Assembly: GCA_028752905.1 (NCBI GenBank) | Contig: JAQNBH010000003.1 | Span: forward strand, 30,622,722 to 30,686,721 | Source of the DNA: Cladorhizidae sp. MBARI D1340-BT2 | Lineage: Eukaryota; Porifera; Demospongiae; Poecilosclerida; Cladorhizidae | Direction of reading: 5' to 3' | Length of the DNA: 64,000 bases | In this document: positions 28,437 through 37,383 of the stretch, in pieces | How positions within the stretch are numbered: the stretch's first letter is position 1 | How the letters are laid out: every line of letters starts with the position of its first letter | Notes under the pieces: generated by a model | Databases searched by the model: none | The model's input: only the letters and a program-made list of their open reading frames with translations | Told to the model about the DNA's origin: nothing | Program-made: the position numbers and the translations under genes

Positions 28437-31400
28437 TAACATATAGACCAAACTAGGGCAAATATCATGCAAGATGTGTCCTCTTTGTAGTTTCTTGATC
28501 TGTTACACGGGGGGAAAAATTGTTAAGGGGGGAAAAAAGGGGAAAAAATAAATCTCGAATTTTGGAGGCATAGCCCCCTTAATTGATGTGTCTAATATTT
28601 GTTGTTGTTGATGTATATTTATATTCCAGTGCTAGCTCTGTAGTGTCATTAAGGGGGGACTATGCGTCAAAACCACATAATAGTTGTACCTATTTCTAAT
28701 TGTCATAACTTTTTTTCTCTTTCGTCTACACAAGTATTTATCATAAAGTCTTTATTATTCTGTGTTTGTTTTTATAAAGTGTTAATACCTCTATATACAT
28801 AATTTTCTCAGAAGATACATGCAGAAACATCGAGGTGACTCCAAGATATTTGTGGCAGACCTAGCTGCCTAACGATTTGAAGTCATTTACTCATAATTGG
28901 TGTGTGGCTTGCTAAGGAGTGTCTCAGTGATATCCATGGAGCAAAGTTACCATGTGTTGTCATGTTGATTAGTTACACACTTACAGAGTCTGAAAAACAG
29001 ATAAAAACTAGAGGGCACCTCTTCTAACCAACATCTCTTGGCAATCCTTGCAGTAAACAAAAATCTGATTCATGGTTATCACAGCGTACTAAAAGAGCTC
29101 TAAAATGACATACATAGCCAAAAACGGTTTTAAATTTATTCTCGCAACAAGAAATATTTCCATTAATTGTGGGAATAAGCATTCCAAGTTTGGAAAACGA
29201 AATGTTTGAGTTAGCACTGAAATAACTTGACAAAATATGTTCTTTTACAAGTTTTAGCAATTCCTTGATCTGTTTTTTTTTACTTCCGTGACTCTTGGGT
29301 TTTTCTGTGCCTATATCTACATGTAAGAAAGAAAAATATGATGAAAATTGTTAAGGAATTTTCCTTTACAGCTGAATGTTTGTGCATGTCAAAGAAATGT
29401 ATGATGAAGTAATCCACCATAACTTTAAAAGAAGCATCCTATGTCTCTAAAACTTTGGAAATAGCAAGTAGATAGATGCAACAACAGTTTGAACTGATTT
29501 CATGTGTAGTCGCCAGGGATGTGTGTGGGGGGAGGGGGGGGGGGGGGGGGGGAACGTACGTCAGCACCACCAAAGTATTATAAATCGCCATAACTTTTGT
29601 TGTATATGCAGGTCATTTTATTCCCTATTTCCTTATGCTTTGTTCCTAATGATATGCTGAATGTCTCTGCAGACATATTTTCTGGGAAGATACATCAAGA
29701 TCCCTAAATAAGTTGGCCTAATGATATGTTGAATGTCTCTGCAGACATGTTTTCTCGGAAGATACATCAAGATCCCTAAATAAGTTGATCTATCTTGCAG
29801 TACAATTCATAACTGTACTAATTAACAAGACCAAAGTCCCAGATTTTGTCAACTGATAGAGAAGGCCCGTATCTGCAACATGTGAACCGATTATCAATAA
29901 ATGTAGTGGGTTTTCACTGGCAGGCCACCGCTTTGGCAACTGGAAAACACCAGAAAAAATCCCAAACCGTACCACTTCATATCACCATAACTTGCTAATA
30001 CTTAGAGTACTCAACATTTTGGCACGTACAAAAGACAGATAATTAGAAGGGCTATCCGGTGATATTAAAATTATCTATTTTGGTTGAAGTGTAGAAAAGT
30101 TATGAGCTTTACGGCAAAAAAAACAGATTTTTGGGGAAAAATTAGAAACATATAGACCAAACTAGGGCAAATATCATGCAAGATGTGTCCTCTTTGTAGT
30201 TTCTTGATCTGTTACATGGGGGGAAAAATTGTTAAGGGGGGAAAAAAGGGGGAAAAAAAAATCTCGAATTTTGGAGGCATAGCCCCCTTAATTGATGTGT
30301 CTAATATTTGTTGTTGTTGATGTATATTTATATTCCTGTGCTAGCTCTGTAGTCTGTCATTAATAATTGATGTGTCTAATATTTGTTGTTGTTGATGTAT
30401 ATTTATATTCCAGTGCTAGCTCTGTAGTGTCATTAAGGGGGGACTATGCGTCAAAACCACATAATAGTTGTACCTATTTCTAATTGTCATAACTTTTTTT
30501 CTCTTTCGTCTACACAAGTATTTATCATACCAAAGTCTTTATTATTCTGTGTTTGTTTTTATAAAGTGTTAATACCTCTATATACATAATTTTCTCAGAA
30601 GATACATGCAGAAACATCGAGGTGACTCCAAGATATTTGTGGCAGACCTAGCTGCCTAACGATTTGAAGTCATTTACTCATAATTGGTGTGTGGCTTGCT
30701 AAGGAGTGTCTCGGTGATATCCATGGAGCAAAGTTACCATGTGTTGTCATGTTGATTAGTTACACACTTACAGTCTGAAAAACAGATAAAAACTAGAGGG
30801 CACCTCTTCTAACCAACATCTCTTGGCAATCCTTGCAGTAAACAAAAATCTGATTCATGGTTATCACAGCGTACTAAAAGAGCTCTAAAATGACATACAT
30901 AGCCAAAAACGGTTTTAAAGTTATTCTCGCAACAAGAAATATTTCCATTAATTGTGGGAATAAGCATTCCAAGTTTGGAAAACGAAATGTTTGAGTTAGC
31001 ACTGAAATAACTTGACAAAATATGTTCTTTTACAAGTTTTAGCAATTCCTTGATCTGTTTTTTTTTACTTCCGTGACTCTTGGGTTTTTCTGTGCCTATA
31101 TCTACATGTAAGAAAGAAAAATATGATGAAAATTGTTAAGGAATTTTCCTTTACAGCTGAATGTTTGTGCATGTCAAAGAAATGTAGATGAAGTAGATCC
31201 ACCATAACTTTGAAAGAAGTATCCTGTCTCTAAAACTTTGGAAATAGCAAGTAGATAGATGCAATAACAGTTTGAACTGATTTCATGTGTAGTCGCCAGG
31301 GATGTGTGTGGGGGAAGGGGGGGGGGAACGTTCGTCAGCAGCACCAAAGTATTATAAATCGCCATAACTTTTGTTGTATATGCAGGTCATTTTATTCCCT

Positions 31401-31821
31401 ATTTCCTTATGCTTTGTTCCTAATGATATGTTGAATGTCTCTGCAGACATATTTTCTGGGAAGATACATCAAGATCCCTAAATAAGTTGGCCTAATGATA
31501 TGTTGAATGTCTCTGCAGACATATTATTTTCTCGGAAGATACATCAAGATCCCTAAATAAGTTGATCTATCTTGCAGTACAATTCATAACTGTACTAATT
31601 AACAAGACCATAGTCCCAGATTTTGTCAACTGATAGAGAAGGCCCGTATCTGCAATATGTGAACCGATTATCAATAAATGTAGTGGTTTTTCACTGGCAG
31701 GCCACCGCTTTGGCAACTGGAAAACACCAGAAAAAATCCCAAACCTCACCACTTCATATCACCATAACTTGCTAATACTTAGAGTACTCAAAATTTGGCA
31801 CGTACAAAAGACAGATAATTA
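28437..31821 (-). repeat. Satellite array B, first part (minus strand, A-type units)
   Basis: At 28436/28437 the array switches from plus to minus orientation with no spacer. The plus unit is cut inside its 78-codon stretch, and the minus unit starts near its T/C-rich block. On the plus strand the unit ends are at 28652 and 30436, a spacing of 1784 bp as in array A. From about 31150 the sequence takes on the variants of the later B units, such as aactttgaaag instead of aactttaaaag. The unit beginning at 30437 is split by the retrotransposon and resumes at 37384. Confidence 0.92.
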
Positions 31822-31826
31822 GAAGG
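31822..31826. other. Target-site duplication, left copy (GAAGG)
   Basis: GAAGG stands directly before the left LTR and again directly after the right LTR at 37379-37383. Other satellite units have a single aattagaagggctatcc at this place, so the five bases were duplicated on insertion. A 5-bp duplication is usual for Ty3/gypsy integrases. Confidence 0.9.
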
Positions 31827-32016
31827 TAGTCAAGCGCGTTGCGCCGTCTCTTAACAAAGGATGTAACAGGATTAATAAAACAAGTTGCATGTAAGAGATG
31901 TATGCAGAACTGACTGTATGTGAATAGACATGCGCATGGTAAGGGATCGTCAAGGTAAAGGGTTCTACGTAGTGATATGCATACATATAGGTCTATAGTT
32001 TAGTTAGTATTGTCTA
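31827..32016 (-). repeat. 3' LTR (190 bp)
   Basis: Direct repeat of 37191-37378. On the element's sense strand it begins TAGACAATAC and ends GCTTGACTA, so the ends are TAG and CTA instead of the usual TG and CA. The first 13 bases of the sense LTR encode the last residues and the stop codon of pol. Compared with the other LTR it has two substitutions and a 2-bp insertion (gcatacatat against gcatatat). Confidence 0.95.
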
Positions 32017-34307
32017 TCTCCACCCAAGTCCGACGTCAGGGGGACTGACTGTCCATAGCGTAGGATGGGCTTCGGGCCTCGCTTGCTTCTTCTGGGTTCG
32101 GGGATAGGGGTGGGAGTCTCGGGTAGGGCGGGGGTTGGGGTCCTGGCCAGGTTTCCAGGGTCAGGTTGTATTCGACGCAGGGGTGGGGTTGGGGTGCCGG
32201 TCACTGCCGCGTATGACCGCTGGTTGGCAGGTGTGATGAAGGGTGGTACAAGTTGGTCCGGCGTCGGGTCTGGAGTGCGCACGGGTGTGTTGACTTTGGT
32301 CTGGGGCGTCGGGTCTGGAGGGTGCATCGGTGGTTGGGGTTGGATCTGAGGCAGGGGGGGGGGGAGGGGGGTAGGTGGCATAGTGATTGGGGTGGGTTGG
32401 GTTGGATTGGGTAGTGGTCGCACAGGGTATATCTGGTCTGGCAGGCGTCGCTGGAAAGGGTGGTCGGGTGGGGGGGGTTTGTTGCTCTGTCTGCGGAGAA
32501 ATTGGCGGTTTCTCTTGGTCAGCCTGCCGTTTCCATCCATCCGCACTTGGTATTGGTGGAACTGGAGCACCTCCACGACGACTCCGGTCTTGTCCCATTT
32601 CGTTGGGTGACGGCCTGTCTGGTTTTGGACGAATACTCTGTCACCACAACGAAGGGGGGAGAGGCCGTGGGTGTGCTCGTCCCACCGGGCGCGGCCAAGT
32701 GTCTGTCGGCGGGAAAGGGGTTGGTCTCGGTGCTGGAGTCGGTCGGGTGTTTCCTGGGATGGTTTGAGTCGGGCCGGGATGTTGGGGAGCAGGTCCCTGG
32801 TGGGGCGGCCGAAGAGGCATATCGCTGGGGACATCTTTGTGTCCGGGCTGGGGCAGTTCCTGTAAATGAGCAGGGCCTTGAAGAATGCCGTCTGGAGGGA
32901 TCCGCCCGGGCCAGTGTTGCCCGCGATCAGTCGCTTGATGGTCTTTACCCCGGTCTCCGCCCGATTGTTGGAGTGAGGGTTGTAGGCTGAAGAGACTCGG
33001 TGGTGTACGCCCCAGCTGGTCAGAAGCTCCCTGGTGGAGTGGGCAGCAAATTCGGGTCCGCCATCCGATGTGAGTGTGGCGGGGATCCCGAAAGTAGCGA
33101 ATGTGTCCCGCAGGATGCTGGCGAGTCCTGTGGCTCCATTGGTGGCGGGGGCGACGATTGGCCAGCCAGAGTATCGGTCGACCAGTACAAGGTATGCGGA
33201 TCCCTCGTGGTGGAAGAAATCCGCACAGATGTGCTGGAAGGGATACTCTGGCTCCTCGGGTGTAGTTGACGGCATAGCCGGTTGGGATGGGGCGTTGCTG
33301 TTGCACGCAGGACAGCTGTTTCTTGTGGCGGCGATGTCAGCGGTCAGGCCTGGCCAGTAGAGCGATGAGGTAGCTCTGGCTATCATGCCACTTGTCCCTT
33401 GGTGTGCAGCGTGAAGGGCGGCCAGGCACGTAGGTCGGAGGGAGGTGGGAATGACGATTCGCTCACCGTAGCACACGACATCGTCGATGATGGTGATGTC
33501 GTGTAGAATTGGGAAGAAGGCACGGATGCTCGCGGGGAGCATGTGCCTGTCAACTGGTGGTCCTTCCTCAACGTAAAACATGAGGTCCTGCATGGTGGGG
33601 TCTGACGTGGTTGCAATCTGGAGCTGTTCCCAAGCTATTGGGATGGTAGAAGTTGCTGCGCAGATAGCCAGTGGTAGTCCGTCGTCCTCGTCTAGTGCGT
33701 GAGTGGTGTCAACGGGGTAGTCGAGGCTTCCTGGGCAGGCTGGGTCGGGGGTTGCCACATCATCGGGGAGGTGAAATCTGGGAGGTGTCCGTGTTCCGGA
33801 TGGGTGGCGTGAGAGAGCATCGCTGGTATGGTTTCTCACGCCAGGGATGTACACCATCCGGAACCGGTAACGGAGGGTCTTCTCCTTCAGGTTCCTTAGT
33901 CGGGGGTTGGGGATGTCCTCGAGGCAGCGATCTCCAAAGAGCTTCAGCAGCGGTTTGTGGTCAACCGCTACGGTGAGATCTTTGCACCCGAGGACGAAGT
34001 GTCGGGCCTTGTCCAACGCGTCGGCCACAGCCAGAGCCTCCCCCTCCACCGGGGCGTAGCGAGACTCTGCTGAGTGGGTAAACCGCGAGCCCACCAGGGT
34101 GACACGCCAACCGTCCTGGCAGCAGAACAAGTCATGGGATGGCCACTGGCAGTGCTTTTGAAACAGCAGAATCCGATCCCGCTCTTGCTCCAATCCGTGG
34201 CCAGGCAGGTTGGACGGTCTTTGTCGAAGATCTGGACGCCGACCCTGATGCGCTCGCAGATGTGGCTTTTGGAGGTGGCGAATGCTTCGGCCAGTTCGTC
34301 CGTCCAT
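32004..34307 (-). CDS. Pol, downstream part: RNase H (rest) and integrase
   Basis: This frame is open for 767 codons from an ATG at 34307, but that ATG is not the true start: the first 55-60 codons are an out-of-frame reading of the upstream pol frame. Recognisable sequence starts near codon 60 with the second half of RNase H (DGW, GSRF, EGEALA, DHKPL at about 116-120, DALSR at about 163-167). The integrase follows. Its zinc-binding part has H299, H302, C332 and C335. The catalytic core has D363, D415 and E451, the last two separated by 35 residues as in typical DD35E integrases. A C-terminal GPY/F-like module lies at about 555-605. The tail to 767 is rich in proline and threonine, with no chromodomain seen. 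The stop codon lies 13 bases inside the 3' LTR. All integrase catalytic residues are present, so this part looks intact. Confidence 0.92.
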   Translation of the reverse strand: MDGRTGRSIRHLQKPHLRAHQGRRPDLRQRPSNLPGHGLEQERDRILLFQKHCQWPSHDLFCCQDGWRVTLVGSRFTHSAESRYAPVEGEALAVADALDKARHFVLGCKDLTVAVDHKPLLKLFGDRCLEDIPNPRLRNLKEKTLRYRFRMVYIPGVRNHTSDALSRHPSGTRTPPRFHLPDDVATPDPACPGSLDYPVDTTHALDEDDGLPLAICAATSTIPIAWEQLQIATTSDPTMQDLMFYVEEGPPVDRHMLPASIRAFFPILHDITIIDDVVCYGERIVIPTSLRPTCLAALHAAHQGTSGMIARATSSLYWPGLTADIAATRNSCPACNSNAPSQPAMPSTTPEEPEYPFQHICADFFHHEGSAYLVLVDRYSGWPIVAPATNGATGLASILRDTFATFGIPATLTSDGGPEFAAHSTRELLTSWGVHHRVSSAYNPHSNNRAETGVKTIKRLIAGNTGPGGSLQTAFFKALLIYRNCPSPDTKMSPAICLFGRPTRDLLPNIPARLKPSQETPDRLQHRDQPLSRRQTLGRARWDEHTHGLSPLRCGDRVFVQNQTGRHPTKWDKTGVVVEVLQFHQYQVRMDGNGRLTKRNRQFLRRQSNKPPPPDHPFQRRLPDQIYPVRPLPNPTQPTPITMPPTPLPPPLPQIQPQPPMHPPDPTPQTKVNTPVRTPDPTPDQLVPPFITPANQRSYAAVTGTPTPPLRRIQPDPGNLARTPTPALPETPTPIPEPRRSKRGPKPILRYGQSVPLTSDLGGDRQY
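32017..32025 (-). promoter_or_regulatory. Probable polypurine tract
   Basis: The sense strand reads GGGTGGAGA immediately before the 3' LTR, the expected place of the plus-strand primer. It is short, has one T, and lies inside the end of the pol reading frame. The assignment rests mainly on position. Confidence 0.5.
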
Positions 34308-37090
34308 TCGAAAGGGGTGGATGGCTTGAGCAAGGCTCTGAATGGGAGCATTGCAGCAGTCATCGCGAACGCGTACGAGACCTGGTTTACAAGGCCAAAC
34401 CAGGCCCGTATGTCGGTGATGCTGGTGGGTGTCGGGAAGTCGGTAATCGACACGAGGAACTTGTCCGCTGGGCGAACTTCGGTGGGGGTCACTGTGAACC
34501 CGGCAAATTCCACTGTGTCCTCAGCAAAGTGGAACTTGCGCGGGTTCAAGGTTATGCCATTCACGGCGCATATGTGGAGCCACTCAGTCGCCTGGTGGAA
34601 GGCCCCCGTGATGTCGTCCGACCAGAGCAGTGCATCGTCGATGCACTTGGTTTTGGACATCACGGAGGCGACGAGGGCGTCATACCGCGCCGTGTAGGCG
34701 TCACCCGAGGCGATGTAGCCTTGGGGTGCTGTAAGATACCTATACCTTCCCCATGGTGTAATAAAGGTGGTAAAGTGTCTATCTGTCTTGTTGAGGGCCA
34801 CCGAGTGGTAGCCATTCCACGCGTCGAAGATGGTTTTCTTGGTGTTGCGTGGAATGGCTCGAGCTTGGTGGAACGGGGAGGGGCAGTGGTGGGTCTCACG
34901 CGTGGCGTGCTGGTTTAGGGGTTGGAAGTTGATGGTCCTCCTGAGCGACCCGTTCTTCTTGGTGCAGATGACCATACGGTGGCACCAAGTGACGGGCGTA
35001 CCCAGGGGGACCTTCTCCAGCACGCCAAGGCGGACGTCCCTATCAAGGCCTGCCTTCACCTCATCCTGCCAATGGATGGGGATGGGGATGGGGGTGTGGC
35101 AAGGCTTGGGGGTGGCGGTTGGGTTGATGCTCAGGGAGAGGGGGGGTCCAGACATCATTGGGAGGGGCTGATGCTCACAGACATTGAACGCACTTGCTGA
35201 GTATAAGTCCAGCAAGTGACGCTCAAGCCTGTGGCGGTTTTCCTCCATACCTGGGAAGGGCAGGGAGGTGGGTCTGTCTGGGGGGTGTGCCCTGGTTGGG
35301 CATGAGCAGGGTCTGGGTGGGGTGTGTGCGAGCTGGCTCACCACTGATGGAGTGTGGGGTCCCGAGGGTCTGGCCTGCAGGTCCGCTGGGGTGCTCATCT
35401 GGGGTGGGATGTCTGGTCTGCTCACAGGTCGATTGGTTCTGGTCTGCAGGTCCACAGGTCTGGTCTGCAGGTCCTGGACTTGCGACAGTGGCTGATCAGG
35501 GGTCGCCCATGTACCCGTGCCGTTCCCCGAAGGTGGCGTCGGCGTACAGAGGGGGAACCCCTTAGCGATCAGCCCAAGGTCAGTACAAGTTGCCAGGCTC
35601 AGATAAAGTTTGGTGGCTAGTGGGGAGAAGTACACCTTCTGCCTGGTCGCTTTGTTGGAGTGGCGGGTCCTGATCCTTAGTAGGGCTGCCCCTATGATAG
35701 GTAGCGGATTGCCACTGGCCGAGTTCATCGCCAGAGTGGCTGGTATCAGGTCGTGGTGTCTGAGGTTGAGGCCCTGCATGAGTGTTGGTCCGGCCAGGCA
35801 GCTCTGACATCCCGTGTCAGCGAGAGCAGTTGTGGGCAGGTTGTGGCACTCCTCCCTGAGGGTGTGGCCATGTGCCTTAGAGTCCTCTGCGTGTGAGGAC
35901 ACCATCACCTCCAGGTTTGGTTGGGGTGGGGATCGCCGCTGGATCCATGTGCCGGCTGAGGAGTCCCAGTACTGGTGGGGTAGGGTACCCTCTGTCATGG
36001 TGAGGATATCTTCATTTATGGCACTCTCCTGCTCTGTCGTTGTTTGCCAGCACAGGTGTGCGTAGTGGTTGGGGCGGGTACATGAGGAGCAGGTGGAACC
36101 GAAGGCGGGGCACTGGGTTCTCCTAATGGCCGTGCGTGCCCTCTCTCCGTGGCCCTGGTGGCCACAAAAGCAGCAGGTGGCCTTCGAGGTCTTGTGTGGC
36201 CTGGTATCGGTGGGTTGCCCTTTGTTCGGGTTGGGCTGGTTCCGTGGTTGTGCCCGAGGTGTGAGGTTCCGCGGGCGGCCGGGTTTGGTAGGTGTGGGCC
36301 TTGGTGATGGGCGAGGCATCAGCTGGCGTTGCTGCTGCCTGTGGCCGCTTGGTAGAGCGTCCTCCTGGTTGGTCCCCTCGTGGATGGCGTCTGCCGAGGT
36401 GGGTGTGGTTATGGTGACCGCAGATCGCTTGCCTGCGGCCCTCACCTCGACAAACCGTATGGTTTCCTCCACGGTCATGGCCTGGTTGGGGTCCTTCAGG
36501 AGATCTTCCTGGATGTCTTGGTCGGCCAGCCCAACGCAGAGTTGGTCTGCCACCCTCTGCTCGCCCTGGTTGTTCAGGACTTCGCAGCCGGTGCATTTCA
36601 TCACAAATCGGCACACCTCAGCCTGGCCGCGAAGTCGAGCTGCAAACGATCTGATTGTCTCACCTCGATCCTGGACCATCCGGGAGAGGGCAACACGGGC
36701 CACCTTCGGGTTCTCTTCCTGGACGGCCAGGGCTTTGATCGCCTCGAGGAGGTCGGCCTCAGAGTGCATCTCGATTGGTACGGTGTCGACGATGTTGCGG
36801 GTGACATCGCGGCGGAGTTTCGGGTCGAGGCACTCGAGCAGTTGGATCGGGATGTCCGTGCCTACCAGACGAACGGCCAAGGAGTAGGCCCTCCATCTGG
36901 TTAAAAAGTAGTGCCATCCTTCTGTGGTCCCCCCAGCCGCGATCTCTGGTCGGCGGACTGGGGTCGGCTTGATTCTGGCAGTCTGGCTGTGGACCAGCAT
37001 ATGTCCATTGAGGAGGGCAGCTACCACTGCTGGGGCCAGTCCATCTGTGGTAGCGAAGTCACAGCCCGGGTAGGGACAGTTTACTGCCAT
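33968..37090 (-). CDS. Gag-Pol, upstream part: Gag, protease, reverse transcriptase
   Basis: Gag and pol are fused in one frame of 1040 codons from the ATG at 37090, 100 bp inside the 5' LTR. An N-terminal C2H2-like finger has C5, C10, H30 and H34. A capsid-like region lies at about 55-215, followed by a proline/arginine-rich linker. There is a Cys/His cluster from 306, and a CCHC knuckle at C334, C337, H342, C347. The protease motif is ALADTG, with D425-T426-G427. Reverse transcriptase covers about 620-900: D756 in IFDAWNGYHS and the catalytic pair D818-D819 in KCIDDALL, where Cys replaces the usual Tyr of YxDD. RNase H begins at about 955 (D966 in ATDWSKS). After about residue 985 the sequence stops looking like RNase H. 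The continuation is in another frame (see 32004-34307), so codons 986-1040 are probably a shifted read-through. Confidence 0.93.
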   Translation of the reverse strand: MAVNCPYPGCDFATTDGLAPAVVAALLNGHMLVHSQTARIKPTPVRRPEIAAGGTTEGWHYFLTRWRAYSLAVRLVGTDIPIQLLECLDPKLRRDVTRNIVDTVPIEMHSEADLLEAIKALAVQEENPKVARVALSRMVQDRGETIRSFAARLRGQAEVCRFVMKCTGCEVLNNQGEQRVADQLCVGLADQDIQEDLLKDPNQAMTVEETIRFVEVRAAGKRSAVTITTPTSADAIHEGTNQEDALPSGHRQQQRQLMPRPSPRPTPTKPGRPRNLTPRAQPRNQPNPNKGQPTDTRPHKTSKATCCFCGHQGHGERARTAIRRTQCPAFGSTCSSCTRPNHYAHLCWQTTTEQESAINEDILTMTEGTLPHQYWDSSAGTWIQRRSPPQPNLEVMVSSHAEDSKAHGHTLREECHNLPTTALADTGCQSCLAGPTLMQGLNLRHHDLIPATLAMNSASGNPLPIIGAALLRIRTRHSNKATRQKVYFSPLATKLYLSLATCTDLGLIAKGFPLCTPTPPSGNGTGTWATPDQPLSQVQDLQTRPVDLQTRTNRPVSRPDIPPQMSTPADLQARPSGPHTPSVVSQLAHTPPRPCSCPTRAHPPDRPTSLPFPGMEENRHRLERHLLDLYSASAFNVCEHQPLPMMSGPPLSLSINPTATPKPCHTPIPIPIHWQDEVKAGLDRDVRLGVLEKVPLGTPVTWCHRMVICTKKNGSLRRTINFQPLNQHATRETHHCPSPFHQARAIPRNTKKTIFDAWNGYHSVALNKTDRHFTTFITPWGRYRYLTAPQGYIASGDAYTARYDALVASVMSKTKCIDDALLWSDDITGAFHQATEWLHICAVNGITLNPRKFHFAEDTVEFAGFTVTPTEVRPADKFLVSITDFPTPTSITDIRAWFGLVNQVSYAFAMTAAMLPFRALLKPSTPFEWTDELAEAFATSKSHICERIRVGVQIFDKDRPTCLATDWSKSGIGFCCFKSTASGHPMTCSAARTVGVSPWWARGLPTQQSLATPRWRGRLWLWPTRWTRPDTSSSGAKISP
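34105..34140 (-). other. Frame break inside RNase H
   Basis: The two halves of RNase H are in different frames and meet here. A CCC run on the sense strand (34136-34138) sits at the switch, so a one-base loss in this run is the simplest cause. Gag-pol frameshift signals in this group normally sit between gag and pol and not in RNase H, so a mutation or a sequencing indel is more likely than programmed shifting. Confidence 0.7.
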
Positions 37091-37190
37091 GTGGTGGGCT
37101 CCAAATAGAAAAACTCTCTATCCTCCAGCCAGCACTCTTGCTGGTGAGGTGTGGTAGTTTATAAGATGCTATCAGTGAGTTCTGCATACA
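37091..37190 (-). other. Retrotransposon 5' leader
   Basis: One hundred bases between the 5' LTR and the gag ATG. It starts with the self-complementary primer-binding candidate (37178-37190). I see no upstream ATG-led frame of note and no tRNA-end match of the TGG type at the LTR edge. Confidence 0.8.
37178..37190 (-). promoter_or_regulatory. Self-complementary primer-binding site
   Basis: The 13 bases directly next to the 5' LTR read TGTATGCAGAACT on the sense strand. Inside the LTR, at 37263-37275, the sense strand reads AGTTCTGCATACA, the exact complement. Counting flanks, 17 of 18 positions pair. A tRNA-type site would normally start with TGG. In Tf1/sushi-type elements the 5' end of the RNA folds onto such a site and is cut to make the primer for reverse transcription. 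That this element does the same is inference, but the position and the perfect match are seen directly. Confidence 0.75.
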
Positions 37191-37378
37191 TAGTCAAGCG
37201 CGTTGCGCCGTCTCTTAACAAAGGATGTAACAGGATTAATAAAACAAGTTGCATGTAAGAGATGTATGCAGAACTGACTGTATGTGAATAGACATGCGCA
37301 TGGTAAGGGGTCGTCAAAGTAAAGGGTTCTACGTAGTGATATGCATATATAGGTCTATAGTTTAGTTAGTATTGTCTA
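37191..37378 (-). repeat. 5' LTR (188 bp)
   Basis: Promoter LTR of the element. If transcription starts at the A of TCAGTT (37275), U3 is 103 bp and R plus U5 is 85 bp. A TATATATG string lies about 75 bp upstream of that A, too far for a usual TATA box. The palindrome catgcgcatg lies in U3. Confidence 0.95.
37272..37277 (-). promoter_or_regulatory. Initiator-like TCAGTT, putative RNA start
   Basis: The sense strand reads TCAGTT, a good match to the animal initiator consensus. Its A (37275) is the first base of the 13-base stretch that is complementary to the primer-binding candidate. That agreement is what self-priming would need, since the primer must come from the RNA 5' end. No transcript data are available here. 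Confidence 0.5.
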
Positions 37379-37383
37379 GAAGG
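37379..37383. other. Target-site duplication, right copy (GAAGG)
   Basis: Second copy of the 5-bp duplication. The satellite unit continues directly after it with gctatccggtgat, as in undisturbed units. Confidence 0.9.

Larger units (their letters stand above)
31827..37378 (-). mobile_element. Ty3/gypsy-type LTR retrotransposon, complete, 5.55 kb
   Basis: A full-length element lies inside a satellite unit: 5' LTR at 37191-37378, leader of 100 bp, gag-pol 37090 down to 32004, 3' LTR at 31827-32016, 5-bp duplication GAAGG. The pol order is protease, reverse transcriptase, RNase H, integrase, which is the Ty3/gypsy order. There is no env. Its coding region is much richer in G and C than the satellite around it. 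The two LTRs differ by two substitutions and one 2-bp indel by eye, so the insertion looks fairly young. One frame break in RNase H separates the product into two open frames. The likely primer site is self-complementary to the LTR instead of resembling a tRNA end. Confidence 0.95.

Noticed and set aside
34139..34918. Long open frames on the plus strand across the retrotransposon (also 36069-36887 and 32460-32990)
   Set aside because: They are antisense shadows of the GC-rich gag-pol frame. They show no domain, and the minus-strand frames carry all known motifs.
37191..37378. AATAAA on the plus strand in the LTR as a polyadenylation signal
   Set aside because: The element is transcribed from the minus strand, so this AATAAA is in the antisense direction.
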